Shown: positions 50,720 to 59,077 of the stretch, piece by piece
Position numbering within the stretch: the stretch's first letter is position 1
How the letters are laid out: each line of letters begins with the position of its first letter
Source of the DNA: Planctomycetota bacterium
GTDB lineage: Bacteria > Planctomycetota > UBA1135 > UBA2386
Assembly (NCBI GenBank): GCA_016716265.1
Contig: JADJWQ010000006.1
Span: 1,949,501-2,013,500, forward strand
Reading direction: 5' to 3'
Length of the DNA stretch: 64,000 nucleotides
Position numbers and translations under genes: made by a program
Notes under the pieces: model-generated
Told to the model about the DNA's origin: nothing
Database searches by the model: none
What the model saw: the letters and a program-made list of their open reading frames with translations, nothing else

Positions 50720-52510
50720 ATGTCCGGCCCCCGTCGACAGCCTCTGGCGCTCGTGGAGAGCCTGACTCGCCTGCTGAAGGCGCGCTTGCTGTATCCGGCG
50801 AACCACGACCGCGTCCGCCTGGCGGCGCGCACAGCGGTGGCCGCCTGCCAGCGCTCGGCTGGCGGCGAGGACCCGCTGCGCGTCCTGCTGCGGCCGACGC
50901 GCGCGCGGGTCGGCACCGACACGATCGATCTGCCGGAGGGCGAGGGGCGCTGGCTCGCACAGACCTTCCGCACGCAGCGGCTCGGCGGGCTGGCGATCGC
51001 GCGCGCGGCCACGGCGGAGGATCTGCTGGGATTCGCGGAGCTGCTGGCCGAGCGCGTGGCGCGCCGCGGGGCTCCCGAGCCGTGGCCCGACGCCGGCGCC
51101 CCGGCGCGCGTCGCGCCGATCCCGCTCGAGATCCACGGCGACCACTCGAGCCGCGCCGACGAGGGCTTCCCGGGCGAGCACGACGCCGGCCGGGTCGCGC
51201 GGATCGCCGGCGACGCCCGGGTCGCGGAGACGGTCCGCCTCCTCCAGTCCGCGTTCGACCGCGTCGCGGGCGCCGGGCCGACCACCGAGTCCGACGAGCT
51301 GCTCGAGACGATCGTCCAGGTGGCGTTCGAGGACGCCGCGATGACGGAGCAGCGCGCCGCGAGCGTCGTCGTCGAGGTCCTCGATTCGCTCCGCCGGTGC
51401 GTCGTCGCGAGGGAGCTGCCCGACTCCACCTCCGGCGTACTCGGGCTCGCGCGGCGCGTCGCGGGACGCGTGTTCGGCCGCGAACGGCCGGACGAGCTGG
51501 GCGCCGACGAAACGCTGCCCAGCGGTCGACCCGAGGACGCCGCCGTCAGCGACGACCTGCCGGCGTTGCTCGCCGAGTTGGAGCAACTCCCGCGCACACC
51601 CCCACCGCGCGAGCTGGTGACGCCCGCGACCGTCGAGCTCTGCGTACGCTCGATCCGCTGGCATCTGTGCACGGACGGGTCGTCGCCGGAGGTGCGTCGG
51701 GCGGCCGCCGGCGCCGTCGTCGCCGCCTACACGGAGTCGACCGGCACCATCGGCGCGGCGATCGGATCGGTGATGCGCCGCTGTCCGGCCGAGCGGAGGG
51801 AGCGCATGGTCGAGGTCCTGCTCGACCTCGGGCACGGCGCGGTGCTGCTCGACTGCGAACTCAGCGAAACGGAGTGGATCGCGCGTCGATTCCCGTCCGG
51901 GTTCGCCGAGGTGCTCGAGGCGTTCACGCCCGACGACCGGCGGCTGGTCGGCATGCTGCGCGACGTGCTGCGCCTCGTCCCGGAGGACAGGCTCGCCACG
52001 TCACTCGCCGAGCTCGCGAGGAACGCCGAGAGCGGGCGACGCGTGGCCGTGACGCTCGCGGCCACGGGCGACTGCTCGCTCCCGCTCCTGGAGCGCCTCG
52101 CCAGCGATGCCGATCCGGCCGGGCTGACGCTCGTCGTGCAGGCGCTGCGCGACCGCGCTCTGCCGGTGGTCGAATCGGCCGCGTTCCGCATCCTTCCGCC
52201 CTGGGCGCTCGACGCCGAATACCTGCATGCGCTGTGCGTCTCGGTGCACCGTTCCGAGCGCGCGGAGGACGCGCGACGGGAGTCGGCGCGGCTGCTCAGG
52301 GACTTCGTCGCGAAGCACGTCGAGTCCGGCACCCATCACTATGCGGTGCTGCACGCGGTGGTCGCGCTCGGGTGCTGCCCGGGAACCGCGACTCGCGAGT
52401 GCCTGGCACCACTCGCCCGCTGGCGACCGTTCGCGTCGCGAGCGATCCGCCGTCTCGGTCGGGCCGCTCGCGAAGCACTGCGGACCCTGCAACGAACGTC
52501 ATGTGTCTGA
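50720..52510 (+). CDS. HEAT-like helical protein sharing an N-terminal domain with the adjacent HD-GYP protein
   Basis: A 596-residue protein (an ATG at 50654 would add 22 basic residues). Residues about 8-115 resemble residues 20-125 of the next protein: LLYPANHDRVRLAARTA here against IYHRDHPRVRLAAESA there, and RAATAEDLLGFAELLAERV against RATADDLVDFLQEIARK. The rest is helical, with HEAT-like pairs (VAVTLAATGDCSLPLLERLAS, PAGLTLVVQALRDRALPVVESAAF). No enzyme motif is seen. The stop overlaps the next start (ATGTGTCTGA), so the two are made together and may interact. The role is unknown. Confidence 0.7.
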   Translation: MSGPRRQPLALVESLTRLLKARLLYPANHDRVRLAARTAVAACQRSAGGEDPLRVLLRPTRARVGTDTIDLPEGEGRWLAQTFRTQRLGGLAIARAATAEDLLGFAELLAERVARRGAPEPWPDAGAPARVAPIPLEIHGDHSSRADEGFPGEHDAGRVARIAGDARVAETVRLLQSAFDRVAGAGPTTESDELLETIVQVAFEDAAMTEQRAASVVVEVLDSLRRCVVARELPDSTSGVLGLARRVAGRVFGRERPDELGADETLPSGRPEDAAVSDDLPALLAELEQLPRTPPPRELVTPATVELCVRSIRWHLCTDGSSPEVRRAAAGAVVAAYTESTGTIGAAIGSVMRRCPAERRERMVEVLLDLGHGAVLLDCELSETEWIARRFPSGFAEVLEAFTPDDRRLVGMLRDVLRLVPEDRLATSLAELARNAESGRRVAVTLAATGDCSLPLLERLASDADPAGLTLVVQALRDRALPVVESAAFRILPPWALDAEYLHALCVSVHRSERAEDARRESARLLRDFVAKHVESGTHHYAVLHAVVALGCCPGTATRECLAPLARWRPFASRAIRRLGRAAREALRTLQRTSCV

Positions 52511-53907
52511 TCGGAACGTCCAACCCGGAGCGGGGACCCAAGACCGTCGACGAGAGGATCTCCGCGCTGGTCGACGAGCTCGCGACGACTGCTGTCAACG
52601 CGCGCATCTACCACCGCGACCACCCGCGCGTCCGCCTTGCCGCCGAGTCCGCGAGGGAGCTGCTGGCCGAGCTCGGCGCGCAGCGCAGCGTGAGGCTGTC
52701 GATCGCTGACGAGCTGCTGGTGTTCGAAGGGCAGCCACTGATCGGGGTGTCGATGACCGCGACGCGGCTGATCGACGGGATCCTCGGCTGGGGGGCCGGC
52801 GGCTTCGAGCTCGACGCCCGGGCGACCGCCGACGATCTCGTCGACTTCCTGCAGGAGATCGCGCGGAAGCCCCCCACCGGCGACAGCTGGGAGCGGCTCA
52901 ACGAGCGCTTCATCGCGAAGGGCCGCCCCTGCATGAAGCTCCTCGCCCCGTTCGTGCACGACGCGGCCGGCACGGGTGTCGGGGCGGCGGGGACCGGACC
53001 GAGCTTCCGCGTGCCGATGCGGTTCTACCAGGGCTGCATCGGCATCCTGCAGGATCTGACGATCGCGATCTGCCACGGCGAGCAGCTCGACCTGGGGCCG
53101 GTGCGACAGCAGGCGGAGAGGGTCCTCGCGGAGCTGGGCGCCGGACCCGGTGAGCTCGTCGGCCTGGCCCGCCACGACCAGTACGACGCGTTCACGTTCG
53201 GCCACTCGGTGCGGGTCGGCGTGCTGGCGATGAGCTTCGCCCGGCGGCTGACCGACGACCACGACCTGCTCGTTCGCATCGGGTCGGCCGCGCTGCTGCA
53301 CGATTGCGGCAAGGCGCTGATCCCGTTCGAGATCCTGCATGCGCGGCGAGCGCTCACACAGGACGAGCGCGTCGCGATGCAACGCCACTCGCAGCTCGGC
53401 GCCGAGCTGCTGCTCGACCAGGGCGATGCCGACCTCGCCGCCGTCGCGACGGCATTCGGTCACCACCGGTCGTGCAACGGCGGCGGCTACCCGGCGATGC
53501 TGTCCGCGTTCTCGTCGATGCCGGTCGTCGAGATCGTGAAGATCTGCGACGTCTACGAGGCGCTGACGGCAAAGCGGCCCTACAAGCTGCCGATGTCGCC
53601 GATCCGCGCCTACCGACTCATGATCTCGATGGGCCAGCACTTCGACCAGGCATTGCTGCGACACTTCATCGAGCTGAACGGCATCTACCCGAGCGGCATG
53701 CAGGTCACGCTGTCGACCGGTGCGCGGGCCGAGGTGATCGCACAATCGCGTATGCTGCTCGCGCCTCAGGTCAGGATCCTCAGCGATCGCGAGGGCAACG
53801 AGCTGCGTGAGGAAGACCGCAGCGTGATCGACCTGAGCGACCCGTGCATGCTCGACCGGGTCACGGTCACCGGCGCGGTCACCGACCGGACGCCGCTCGC
53901 TCGTTGA
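52501..53907 (+). CDS. HD-GYP domain protein (putative cyclic-di-GMP phosphodiesterase)
   Basis: A 468-residue protein. The N-terminal domain (about 20-125) is shared with the upstream gene. The HD-GYP domain (about 225-400) has GHSVRVGVLA (His235), LLHDCGKALIP (His267, Asp268), a later MQRHSQLGAELL and GHHRSCNGGGYP (His321, His322, GYP at 329-331). The canonical HHE is HHR here, so metal binding may differ. Such domains degrade cyclic di-GMP. It overlaps the upstream gene by ten bases, and its 3' end overlaps the convergent FlhB-like gene by 29 bases. Confidence 0.88.
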   Translation: MCLIGTSNPERGPKTVDERISALVDELATTAVNARIYHRDHPRVRLAAESARELLAELGAQRSVRLSIADELLVFEGQPLIGVSMTATRLIDGILGWGAGGFELDARATADDLVDFLQEIARKPPTGDSWERLNERFIAKGRPCMKLLAPFVHDAAGTGVGAAGTGPSFRVPMRFYQGCIGILQDLTIAICHGEQLDLGPVRQQAERVLAELGAGPGELVGLARHDQYDAFTFGHSVRVGVLAMSFARRLTDDHDLLVRIGSAALLHDCGKALIPFEILHARRALTQDERVAMQRHSQLGAELLLDQGDADLAAVATAFGHHRSCNGGGYPAMLSAFSSMPVVEIVKICDVYEALTAKRPYKLPMSPIRAYRLMISMGQHFDQALLRHFIELNGIYPSGMQVTLSTGARAEVIAQSRMLLAPQVRILSDREGNELREEDRSVIDLSDPCMLDRVTVTGAVTDRTPLAR

Positions 53908-54166
53908 GCGCGTAGACGAATGCGAGGATCTCGGCGACCGCGGCGAACGCCTGCGGCGGGATCTCGGTGCCGAGGTCGAGACACTCGAGGCACGCGACGA
54001 GGTCGACGTCGCGCCGGATCGAGACGCCGTGCTCCGCAGCACGCGTGACGATGCGATCGGCGACGTCGCCGCGCCCCTTCGCCACCACGCGCGGCGCCGC
54101 TTCGGAACCGCGGCGGTAGCCGAGCGCGACCGCACGGCGCATCGGGCGCGGCGCGCGCTCAGACAT
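53879..54166 (-). CDS. FlhB C-terminal-domain homologue (FhlB/YlqH-like)
   Basis: A 95-residue protein equal to the cytoplasmic end of the flagellar export switch FlhB: AVALGYRRGSEAAPRVVAKGRGDVADRI, then REAGV-like RAAEHGVSIRRDVDLVACLECLDLGTEIPP and the end FAAVAEILAFVYALN. The NPTH autocleavage motif is absent, as in stand-alone FhlB proteins. It probably assists flagellar substrate switching. The ATG at 54166 lies within the last codons of the FliK-like gene (eight-base overlap). Confidence 0.85.
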   Translation of the reverse strand: MSERAPRPMRRAVALGYRRGSEAAPRVVAKGRGDVADRIVTRAAEHGVSIRRDVDLVACLECLDLGTEIPPQAFAAVAEILAFVYALNERAASGR

Positions 54167-55322
54167 GGAGATCGACCCCCTCCGCGGCATCCGTCCCGGC
54201 CGCTCCCGGGAAGCGCGGGGCGGCCGGGCGGCCGCTGCTCGGCAGGTCCGAGGCGGCGAGTCGCGTGACGCACAACCCGCGCACCGACAGTCCCTGTCCG
54301 GCGAGCCGTTCGCCCAGCTCGGACGCCGCGCTCGCCAACCACCGCTCGCCCTGCGGCTCGGCCGCACCGAGCGTCACGTCGAGCGTACCGCCGACGTCGA
54401 AGTGCAGGTCGGCGCGCAATGCGCCGAGTGCGCTCAGCTCGAGCAATAGCACGACGACGAACGCATCCCTGCGCGGGCCGGCCTCGGCCGCGTCCGCAGC
54501 GTCGGGGTCAGCCGACCCGACGAACCACCGCAGCGCGCCGAGCGGTGCGTCCGGCGGTAGCAGGATGGGTAGCTCCCGCAGCGCTGTGGTGTCGGCCCAG
54601 CGCGCGGTTTCCGCCGCGCGCGACGCGAGCTCGTCGCGCAGCGCGGAAATGGCGCGGCGCGCGGCGTCGCCGTCCACGTCACGCCGCGCGAGGTCGACCG
54701 GCGGATCGCGCTGCGCGACCGGCTCGGCCTCGGTATCGGTCGCGTTCGCACGGGACAGCACGGTGCCGAGCAACGCGCGCAGCACGCCACGGCCGGTCCA
54801 GTCGCGCGCGAGTGCGGCGAGCGCCGGCCCGGCGTCGGGAACGACACCGGTGACCAGCCCGTTCCACACCTCGCCCCAGGCGGCGAGGAGTCGTCCGACC
54901 TCGGCGTGCCGTGGCGCAGCGCGCTGCACGAGCGCGCGCACACCGGCACTCGTCGGCTCGACATCGGGCGTCGCCCGCGCAGTCGACGCCGACGGCGGCT
55001 CGAGCAGCCGGAGCTCCAGGCGCGGACCGGCGCGCGCCACCGTGACTCGATGCGCGGTGCCGGGGACCAACGCGCCAGGCAGCGAGCGGGCGACGACCGC
55101 GTCGAGCACGCCACCCGACGTTGCGAGCCGGACGCGGGCACCGCCATGCGGCGACGGACCCGGACCGCTCGACAGCACCGTCACGAGCAGCTCCCGCCCG
55201 ACCTCGAGACCGGCCGACCACGGCGCCGACGCCGTCGAGACGCGCAGGCTCACGGGTCGAACGACGCCGCCGCCGAGCGTCGATCCTGCGGTCCCGGAAG
55301 GCGCATCCATCGCGGTTGCCAT
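54159..55322 (-). CDS. FliK-like flagellar hook-length control protein
   Basis: A 387-residue protein. The N-terminal 270 residues are of low complexity (Ala, Arg, Pro, Thr). The C-terminal domain (about 285-365) has the FliK_C pattern: LLLELSALGALRADLHFDVGGTLDVTLGA and WLASAASELGERLAGQGLSVRGLCVTRL. FliK measures hook length and triggers the switch in export through the FlhB C-terminus. Its overlap with an FlhB-like gene supports that reading. The ATG at 55322 is used. It is isolated from other flagellar genes in this window. Confidence 0.75.
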   Translation of the reverse strand: MATAMDAPSGTAGSTLGGGVVRPVSLRVSTASAPWSAGLEVGRELLVTVLSSGPGPSPHGGARVRLATSGGVLDAVVARSLPGALVPGTAHRVTVARAGPRLELRLLEPPSASTARATPDVEPTSAGVRALVQRAAPRHAEVGRLLAAWGEVWNGLVTGVVPDAGPALAALARDWTGRGVLRALLGTVLSRANATDTEAEPVAQRDPPVDLARRDVDGDAARRAISALRDELASRAAETARWADTTALRELPILLPPDAPLGALRWFVGSADPDAADAAEAGPRRDAFVVVLLLELSALGALRADLHFDVGGTLDVTLGAAEPQGERWLASAASELGERLAGQGLSVRGLCVTRLAASDLPSSGRPAAPRFPGAAGTDAAEGVDLHV

Positions 55323-55406
55323 TCCATCGGCTGGGCCGCGGCGCGCACCGTAGAGTGCGGGAGCGATGTGAGCGGACCTCCGCGGCGTCGCGAACCGGAA
55401 CGGACC

Positions 55407-56204
55407 ATGTCAGCGCCACTGCCCGAACGACTCTCCGCGCGACTCGCGATCGGCACGCTGTGCTGCGCGCACCGCGGTGCCAGCCACACGGCCCCCGAGA
55501 ACACCTGCGCCGCGTTCCGCCTCGCGGTCGAGCTGGGCGCGGAGCTCGTCGAGCTCGACGTCCGGACCAGCGCGGACGGTGTGCCGGTCGCGCTGCATGA
55601 CGCGACCCTCGACCGCACCACCGACGCGCTCGCCCGTCTCGAGCGGTCGGCGGTCGACGTCGCCGAGCTGACGGTGGCCACGATGCGCACGCTCGACGCC
55701 GGTCGCTGGAAGGGACCCGGCTTCGCGGGCGAGCGCGTGCCGACGCTCGCGGACGCACTCGCTGCGATCCTGCCCGTCGCGACCCCGTTCATCGAGGTGA
55801 AGCGCTGCGCACCGGCGACGCTGCTCGCGCTGCTGCGCGAGCGGGGTGCCGTCGAGCACGTGGTCGTGCAGAGCTTCGACTGGGCGCTGCTCGGAGCACT
55901 CCGAGCACTCGAGCCCCGGCTGCCGATCGCGGCGCTCGGCAGCGGCGCGCTCGGGCCGGCGCAGCTCGACGAGGCGACCTCGCTCGGCGCGGCGCTGCTG
56001 CACTGGGAGTGCGACGGCCTACGGCTGTGCGACGTCGACCGTGCCCGCGAGCGCGGGCTGCTGGTCGGCTGCTACACCGTCGACGCCGAGCTCCCGCTGC
56101 TCGGCTGCCTCACGGCAGGGATCGACGTGGTGACGACGAACGTGCCGGACCGACTGCTGGCGCTGCGATCGCGCGCCGGCGCGCGAGGCGGTGTGCCGGA
56201 CTGA
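55407..56204 (+). CDS. Glycerophosphodiester phosphodiesterase
   Basis: A 265-residue TIM-barrel enzyme of the cytoplasmic UgpQ type (no signal peptide). Motifs: CAHRGASHTAPENTCAAF (His22, Arg23, Glu31), VELDVRTSADGVPVALHDATLDRTT (Glu49, Asp51, His64) and FIEVKR (Glu and Lys). Late barrel strands (VVQSFDWALL, VGCYTVDAE, GIDVVTTNVPDRLL) are standard. It splits glycerophosphodiesters to glycerol-3-phosphate and an alcohol. The ATG at 55407 is used. It is divergent from the FliK-like gene. Confidence 0.92.
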   Translation: MSAPLPERLSARLAIGTLCCAHRGASHTAPENTCAAFRLAVELGAELVELDVRTSADGVPVALHDATLDRTTDALARLERSAVDVAELTVATMRTLDAGRWKGPGFAGERVPTLADALAAILPVATPFIEVKRCAPATLLALLRERGAVEHVVVQSFDWALLGALRALEPRLPIAALGSGALGPAQLDEATSLGAALLHWECDGLRLCDVDRARERGLLVGCYTVDAELPLLGCLTAGIDVVTTNVPDRLLALRSRAGARGGVPD

Positions 56205-56247
56205 ACCACCGTCGGTCCGGTTCACCGACCGCGACGGCGGGCCGGGC

Positions 56248-56673
56248 TCACCAGACCTCGAGCACCGTCGGATCGCCGGTCGGCGAGATCAGCAGGTGCA
56301 GGTCGATCACCAGCGTATCGGCGCCGAAGACCCGCGCGCCCAGGAACGCCACTCCGGCTTCGCGCAGCTCCTGGAGTTCCTCGGCCGATACCACGAACTC
56401 GTCGCCCGACACGCGGCCGGTCGTCACGTCACCACCGTTCTCTCGGTAGATCACGACGACGCCATCGGCGAGCGTCGGCGGCAGCTTGGCGATCACCGGT
56501 GCCCCGAACGCGTAGCGCGCCGCGAAGCGCAGCGTCTGACCGCTCTCGGCACTGGGCAGCGCGCAAGGCAGAACGACGATGCCGCCGCTCCGGCCTGCGT
56601 CACCCGGTGCGCGGGGGAGCAGCGATACAGCGACCGCGACGGTCGCGAGCAGGAAGATGCGAAGAGCGCGCAT
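56248..56673 (-). CDS. Small exported protein at the end of the sigma-factor operon
   Basis: A 141-residue protein. The N-terminal hydrophobic segment (RIFLLATVAVAVSLLP) is a signal peptide or anchor. The remainder is beta-rich, with IVVLPCALPSAESGQTLRFAARYAFGAPV and DEFVVSAEELQELREAGVAFLGARVFGADTLVIDLHLLIS, without a recognised family. The start ATG overlaps the stop of the zinc-finger/TPR gene by one base (TGATG), so translation is coupled. Confidence 0.65.
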   Translation of the reverse strand: MRALRIFLLATVAVAVSLLPRAPGDAGRSGGIVVLPCALPSAESGQTLRFAARYAFGAPVIAKLPPTLADGVVVIYRENGGDVTTGRVSGDEFVVSAEELQELREAGVAFLGARVFGADTLVIDLHLLISPTGDPTVLEVW

Positions 56674-57779
56674 CAGCAGGCTTCCTTCTTGGGGAACCAA
56701 CTGGGGAAGCGATCCGAGAGCTGGCGGTAGATCTCGGGATTGCGGGAGAGCGAGGCGACGAAGTCGCCGCGATTGCGGAACTCGTCTGCGATCATCCTAC
56801 GCTTGTGCGGGAGCTCCGTGTCGAGCCGTTCCAGCCAGGTCCGACACTCTTCGTATCTTCCCTGCATCCCGTAGGTGAGCGCGAGGTTGAAGTAGATCAG
56901 TCCGAACTGCGGCCGCAGCCGCACGGCGCCGGATTCGACCAGCTCCAGGAACAGCTGTTGGGCCTCGCCCGGACGCCCGGCGTCGAGGTGGACGTTGCCG
57001 AGGTTCAACAGCGCGAAGCCGCGCGTGCCGAGATCCTCGGCGCGGTCGAGCACCGCACGGAACTCGGCGCAAGCATCGTCGGCACAGCCCGCCACGTGGA
57101 AGGCGTGACCGAGGTAGATGCGGGCCTCGTGACAGTCGGGGTCGAGGCTCAGCGTCTCGCGCAGCAGCTCGATGCCCTTGCGCAGGTTGTCCTCGGGCGA
57201 ACGCGACCAGCTCTCGCCGAACAGGTCGCGGGCCAGCACCCACTCCTGGCCGACCGCCTCGGCGTCCGGCCCGGCGAGGCGCGCCACCTCGTCCAGCAGG
57301 ATCTTGCCGCGCTGGTACATGTCCGGGATCGGGACCGGCTCACGGGCGACGACGCGCGAGAAGTTCGGTGAGATGCCCAGCAGCACGAAGCCGCGGCCGA
57401 GCTCGTAGAAGATCCGCGCCAGCTGGCGACGGTTCTCGGTGAGCTGGCGACGCAGATCGGCGACGCGGACGCTGAGGGTGCCCTCGACGCGCGCGCGATC
57501 ACCGTAGCGCACCGTACCGTAGTCGCACGGCACGGCGATGCGCTGCTCGGGGGTCGCGGTGAGCACCGCGTGGAGCTGTCGATGCGAGCGCGCCTGCAGG
57601 CGGATGCCCTCGAGGAAGCGCGCGCAGGACGGGCACACGTCCGAGTGCACCATGACGCGTCGCACGGACGCGGGATCGAGCTCGCCGTCCAGCATCGCGG
57701 AGAGGTCGATCTGGATCTGCGTGCACGGATCCTGGTCGAACCTCCGGTCGCGCGGCATCAGCTCGGAAGGAGGGTTCAT
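56673..57779 (-). CDS. Zinc-finger (anti-sigma-like) protein with TPR repeats
   Basis: A 368-residue protein. Residues about 22-60 are a ZAS/zf-HC2 motif, LSAMLDGELDPASVRRVMVHSDVCPSCARFL, with His45, Cys49 and Cys52 (HxxxCxxC). Residues about 215-330 are TPR repeats (PDCHEARIYLGHAFHVAGCADDACAEFRAVLDRA; LLNLGNVHLDAGRPGEAQQLFLELVESG). No membrane helix is seen, so it is a soluble regulator. Its position directly after a sigma-factor gene suggests an anti-sigma role. It overlaps both neighbours by one base (TGATG). Confidence 0.82.
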   Translation of the reverse strand: MNPPSELMPRDRRFDQDPCTQIQIDLSAMLDGELDPASVRRVMVHSDVCPSCARFLEGIRLQARSHRQLHAVLTATPEQRIAVPCDYGTVRYGDRARVEGTLSVRVADLRRQLTENRRQLARIFYELGRGFVLLGISPNFSRVVAREPVPIPDMYQRGKILLDEVARLAGPDAEAVGQEWVLARDLFGESWSRSPEDNLRKGIELLRETLSLDPDCHEARIYLGHAFHVAGCADDACAEFRAVLDRAEDLGTRGFALLNLGNVHLDAGRPGEAQQLFLELVESGAVRLRPQFGLIYFNLALTYGMQGRYEECRTWLERLDTELPHKRRMIADEFRNRGDFVASLSRNPEIYRQLSDRFPSWFPKKEAC

Positions 57780-58891
57780 CAGAAAGAAGGCGGGGGGGAA
57801 GGGGCGCGGGAGCCGGCCGCCGGTGCGACGGGGCTCGCGGACTGACGGGGGGATGGGCAAGGCTGCCCGGGCGGCACGGCGGTGCGCCGGGACGCGGGCG
57901 TGGATCCGAGCAGGGTGTCGTCGCCAGGGGCGCCGGCGCGCTCGCGCGGCGCGCGGAGCTTCACGAAGCGCGGGCGCGCGGGTGCTTCGGGCGGACTGGT
58001 CGCCGGCCGGGAGGCCGGGCGCGGCGTCCGCGCAGGGCGCGCGGCGCCGGCGCGCCGCTGGTCCGCCAGGGCCAGCCCGAGTCGCGCCAGGGACTGGTTC
58101 ATGCCACGGAGGATCTTCCGTCGACCGCGGAACACGACCATCTTGAGGTTCTCGAGCCGGATGCCGAGGTCGGCAGCCGCATCCCGGTAGCTGACCCCGT
58201 CCACCTCGACCAGCGTCAGCGCCCGCTTCTCCCGAGCCGACAGCGCCTCGAAGTGCACGAGGTAGAGGTTCAGCCACAGCAGGAACGCGCGATCGACGAC
58301 GCGCGCGCTCTCCGCGTCGGCAGCCTGCCGCAGCGGCCCGAGCTGGTGCGGATCGGCGCGCAGCGCGACGTCCTCGTCGAGCGGCGTGATACGCGCGCGG
58401 CGCCCCTCGCCCTTCAGGCATTTGAGGAGCGTGTTGCGGACGATCCGGTGTCCCCAGTTCCGGAACGCGTCCGCGCGGTCGGCGACGAAGCGGTGCGGGT
58501 AGCGGAACACGTTCAGGAACGCTTCCTGGAGCACGTCGAACGGATCGATGCCGATCCGGCCACTGCGGTGCAGCTGGTGCTTGACCGCGGCCAGGAACGA
58601 CCGCTCGTTGATCTCGTGCAGCAGGGCGAAGGCCCGCCGATCGCCGGTGCGCTTGTAGCAGTCCATCAACACCGTGCTGACCCAATCGGCGCGCTGCTCG
58701 TCCGCCAGCTCGGCGAGCGGCCGCCGCTGCGCGAGCGAGTCCCGATCGAGCGGCCCGTCCGCACCCCCCGCGCCGGGTCCCGGCACGCGCCCGGCCAGCA
58801 GGCACTGCAGGCCGGCGTCGCCGGTGGCCTCCCAGACCTCGAGGAGTCGCTCCTCGAGGCCGGCGACCGGAATCGTGCCGAGATCGACCAT
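57779..58891 (-). CDS. RNA polymerase sigma factor, ECF-like (sigma-70 family)
   Basis: About 370 residues. Region 2 is seen as NERSFLAAVKHQLHRSGRIGIDPFDVLQEAFLNVFRYPHRF, and region 4 as LSAREKRALTLVEVDGVSYRDAAADLGIRLENLKMVVFRGRRKILRG, with the HTH. The protein is longer than common ECF factors because of an N-terminal extension and a Pro/Ala/Arg-rich tail of about 100 residues. ATGs at 58927 and 58942 are possible alternative starts. It heads a three-gene operon with the zinc-finger/TPR gene, and the genes are joined by stop/start overlaps. Confidence 0.82.
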   Translation of the reverse strand: MVDLGTIPVAGLEERLLEVWEATGDAGLQCLLAGRVPGPGAGGADGPLDRDSLAQRRPLAELADEQRADWVSTVLMDCYKRTGDRRAFALLHEINERSFLAAVKHQLHRSGRIGIDPFDVLQEAFLNVFRYPHRFVADRADAFRNWGHRIVRNTLLKCLKGEGRRARITPLDEDVALRADPHQLGPLRQAADAESARVVDRAFLLWLNLYLVHFEALSAREKRALTLVEVDGVSYRDAAADLGIRLENLKMVVFRGRRKILRGMNQSLARLGLALADQRRAGAARPARTPRPASRPATSPPEAPARPRFVKLRAPRERAGAPGDDTLLGSTPASRRTAVPPGQPCPSPRQSASPVAPAAGSRAPSPPPSF

Positions 58892-59077
58892 CGCGTTGGA
58901 CCTGGGCGGCCGCAGGGGATCGGCCATCAACCATGCTGCCATAGGTGGCCGTTCGCCGGAAGTCACCGGCCCGGGACCGGGGCCGTGGAACCGGGTTCGC
59001 ACCGGGGGGGCCGTTGACGAACCGGGAACTTTCCCTAGCCTCTCGCCGCGCCTGCCCCCTCTCCTCCGGGTCAACCC

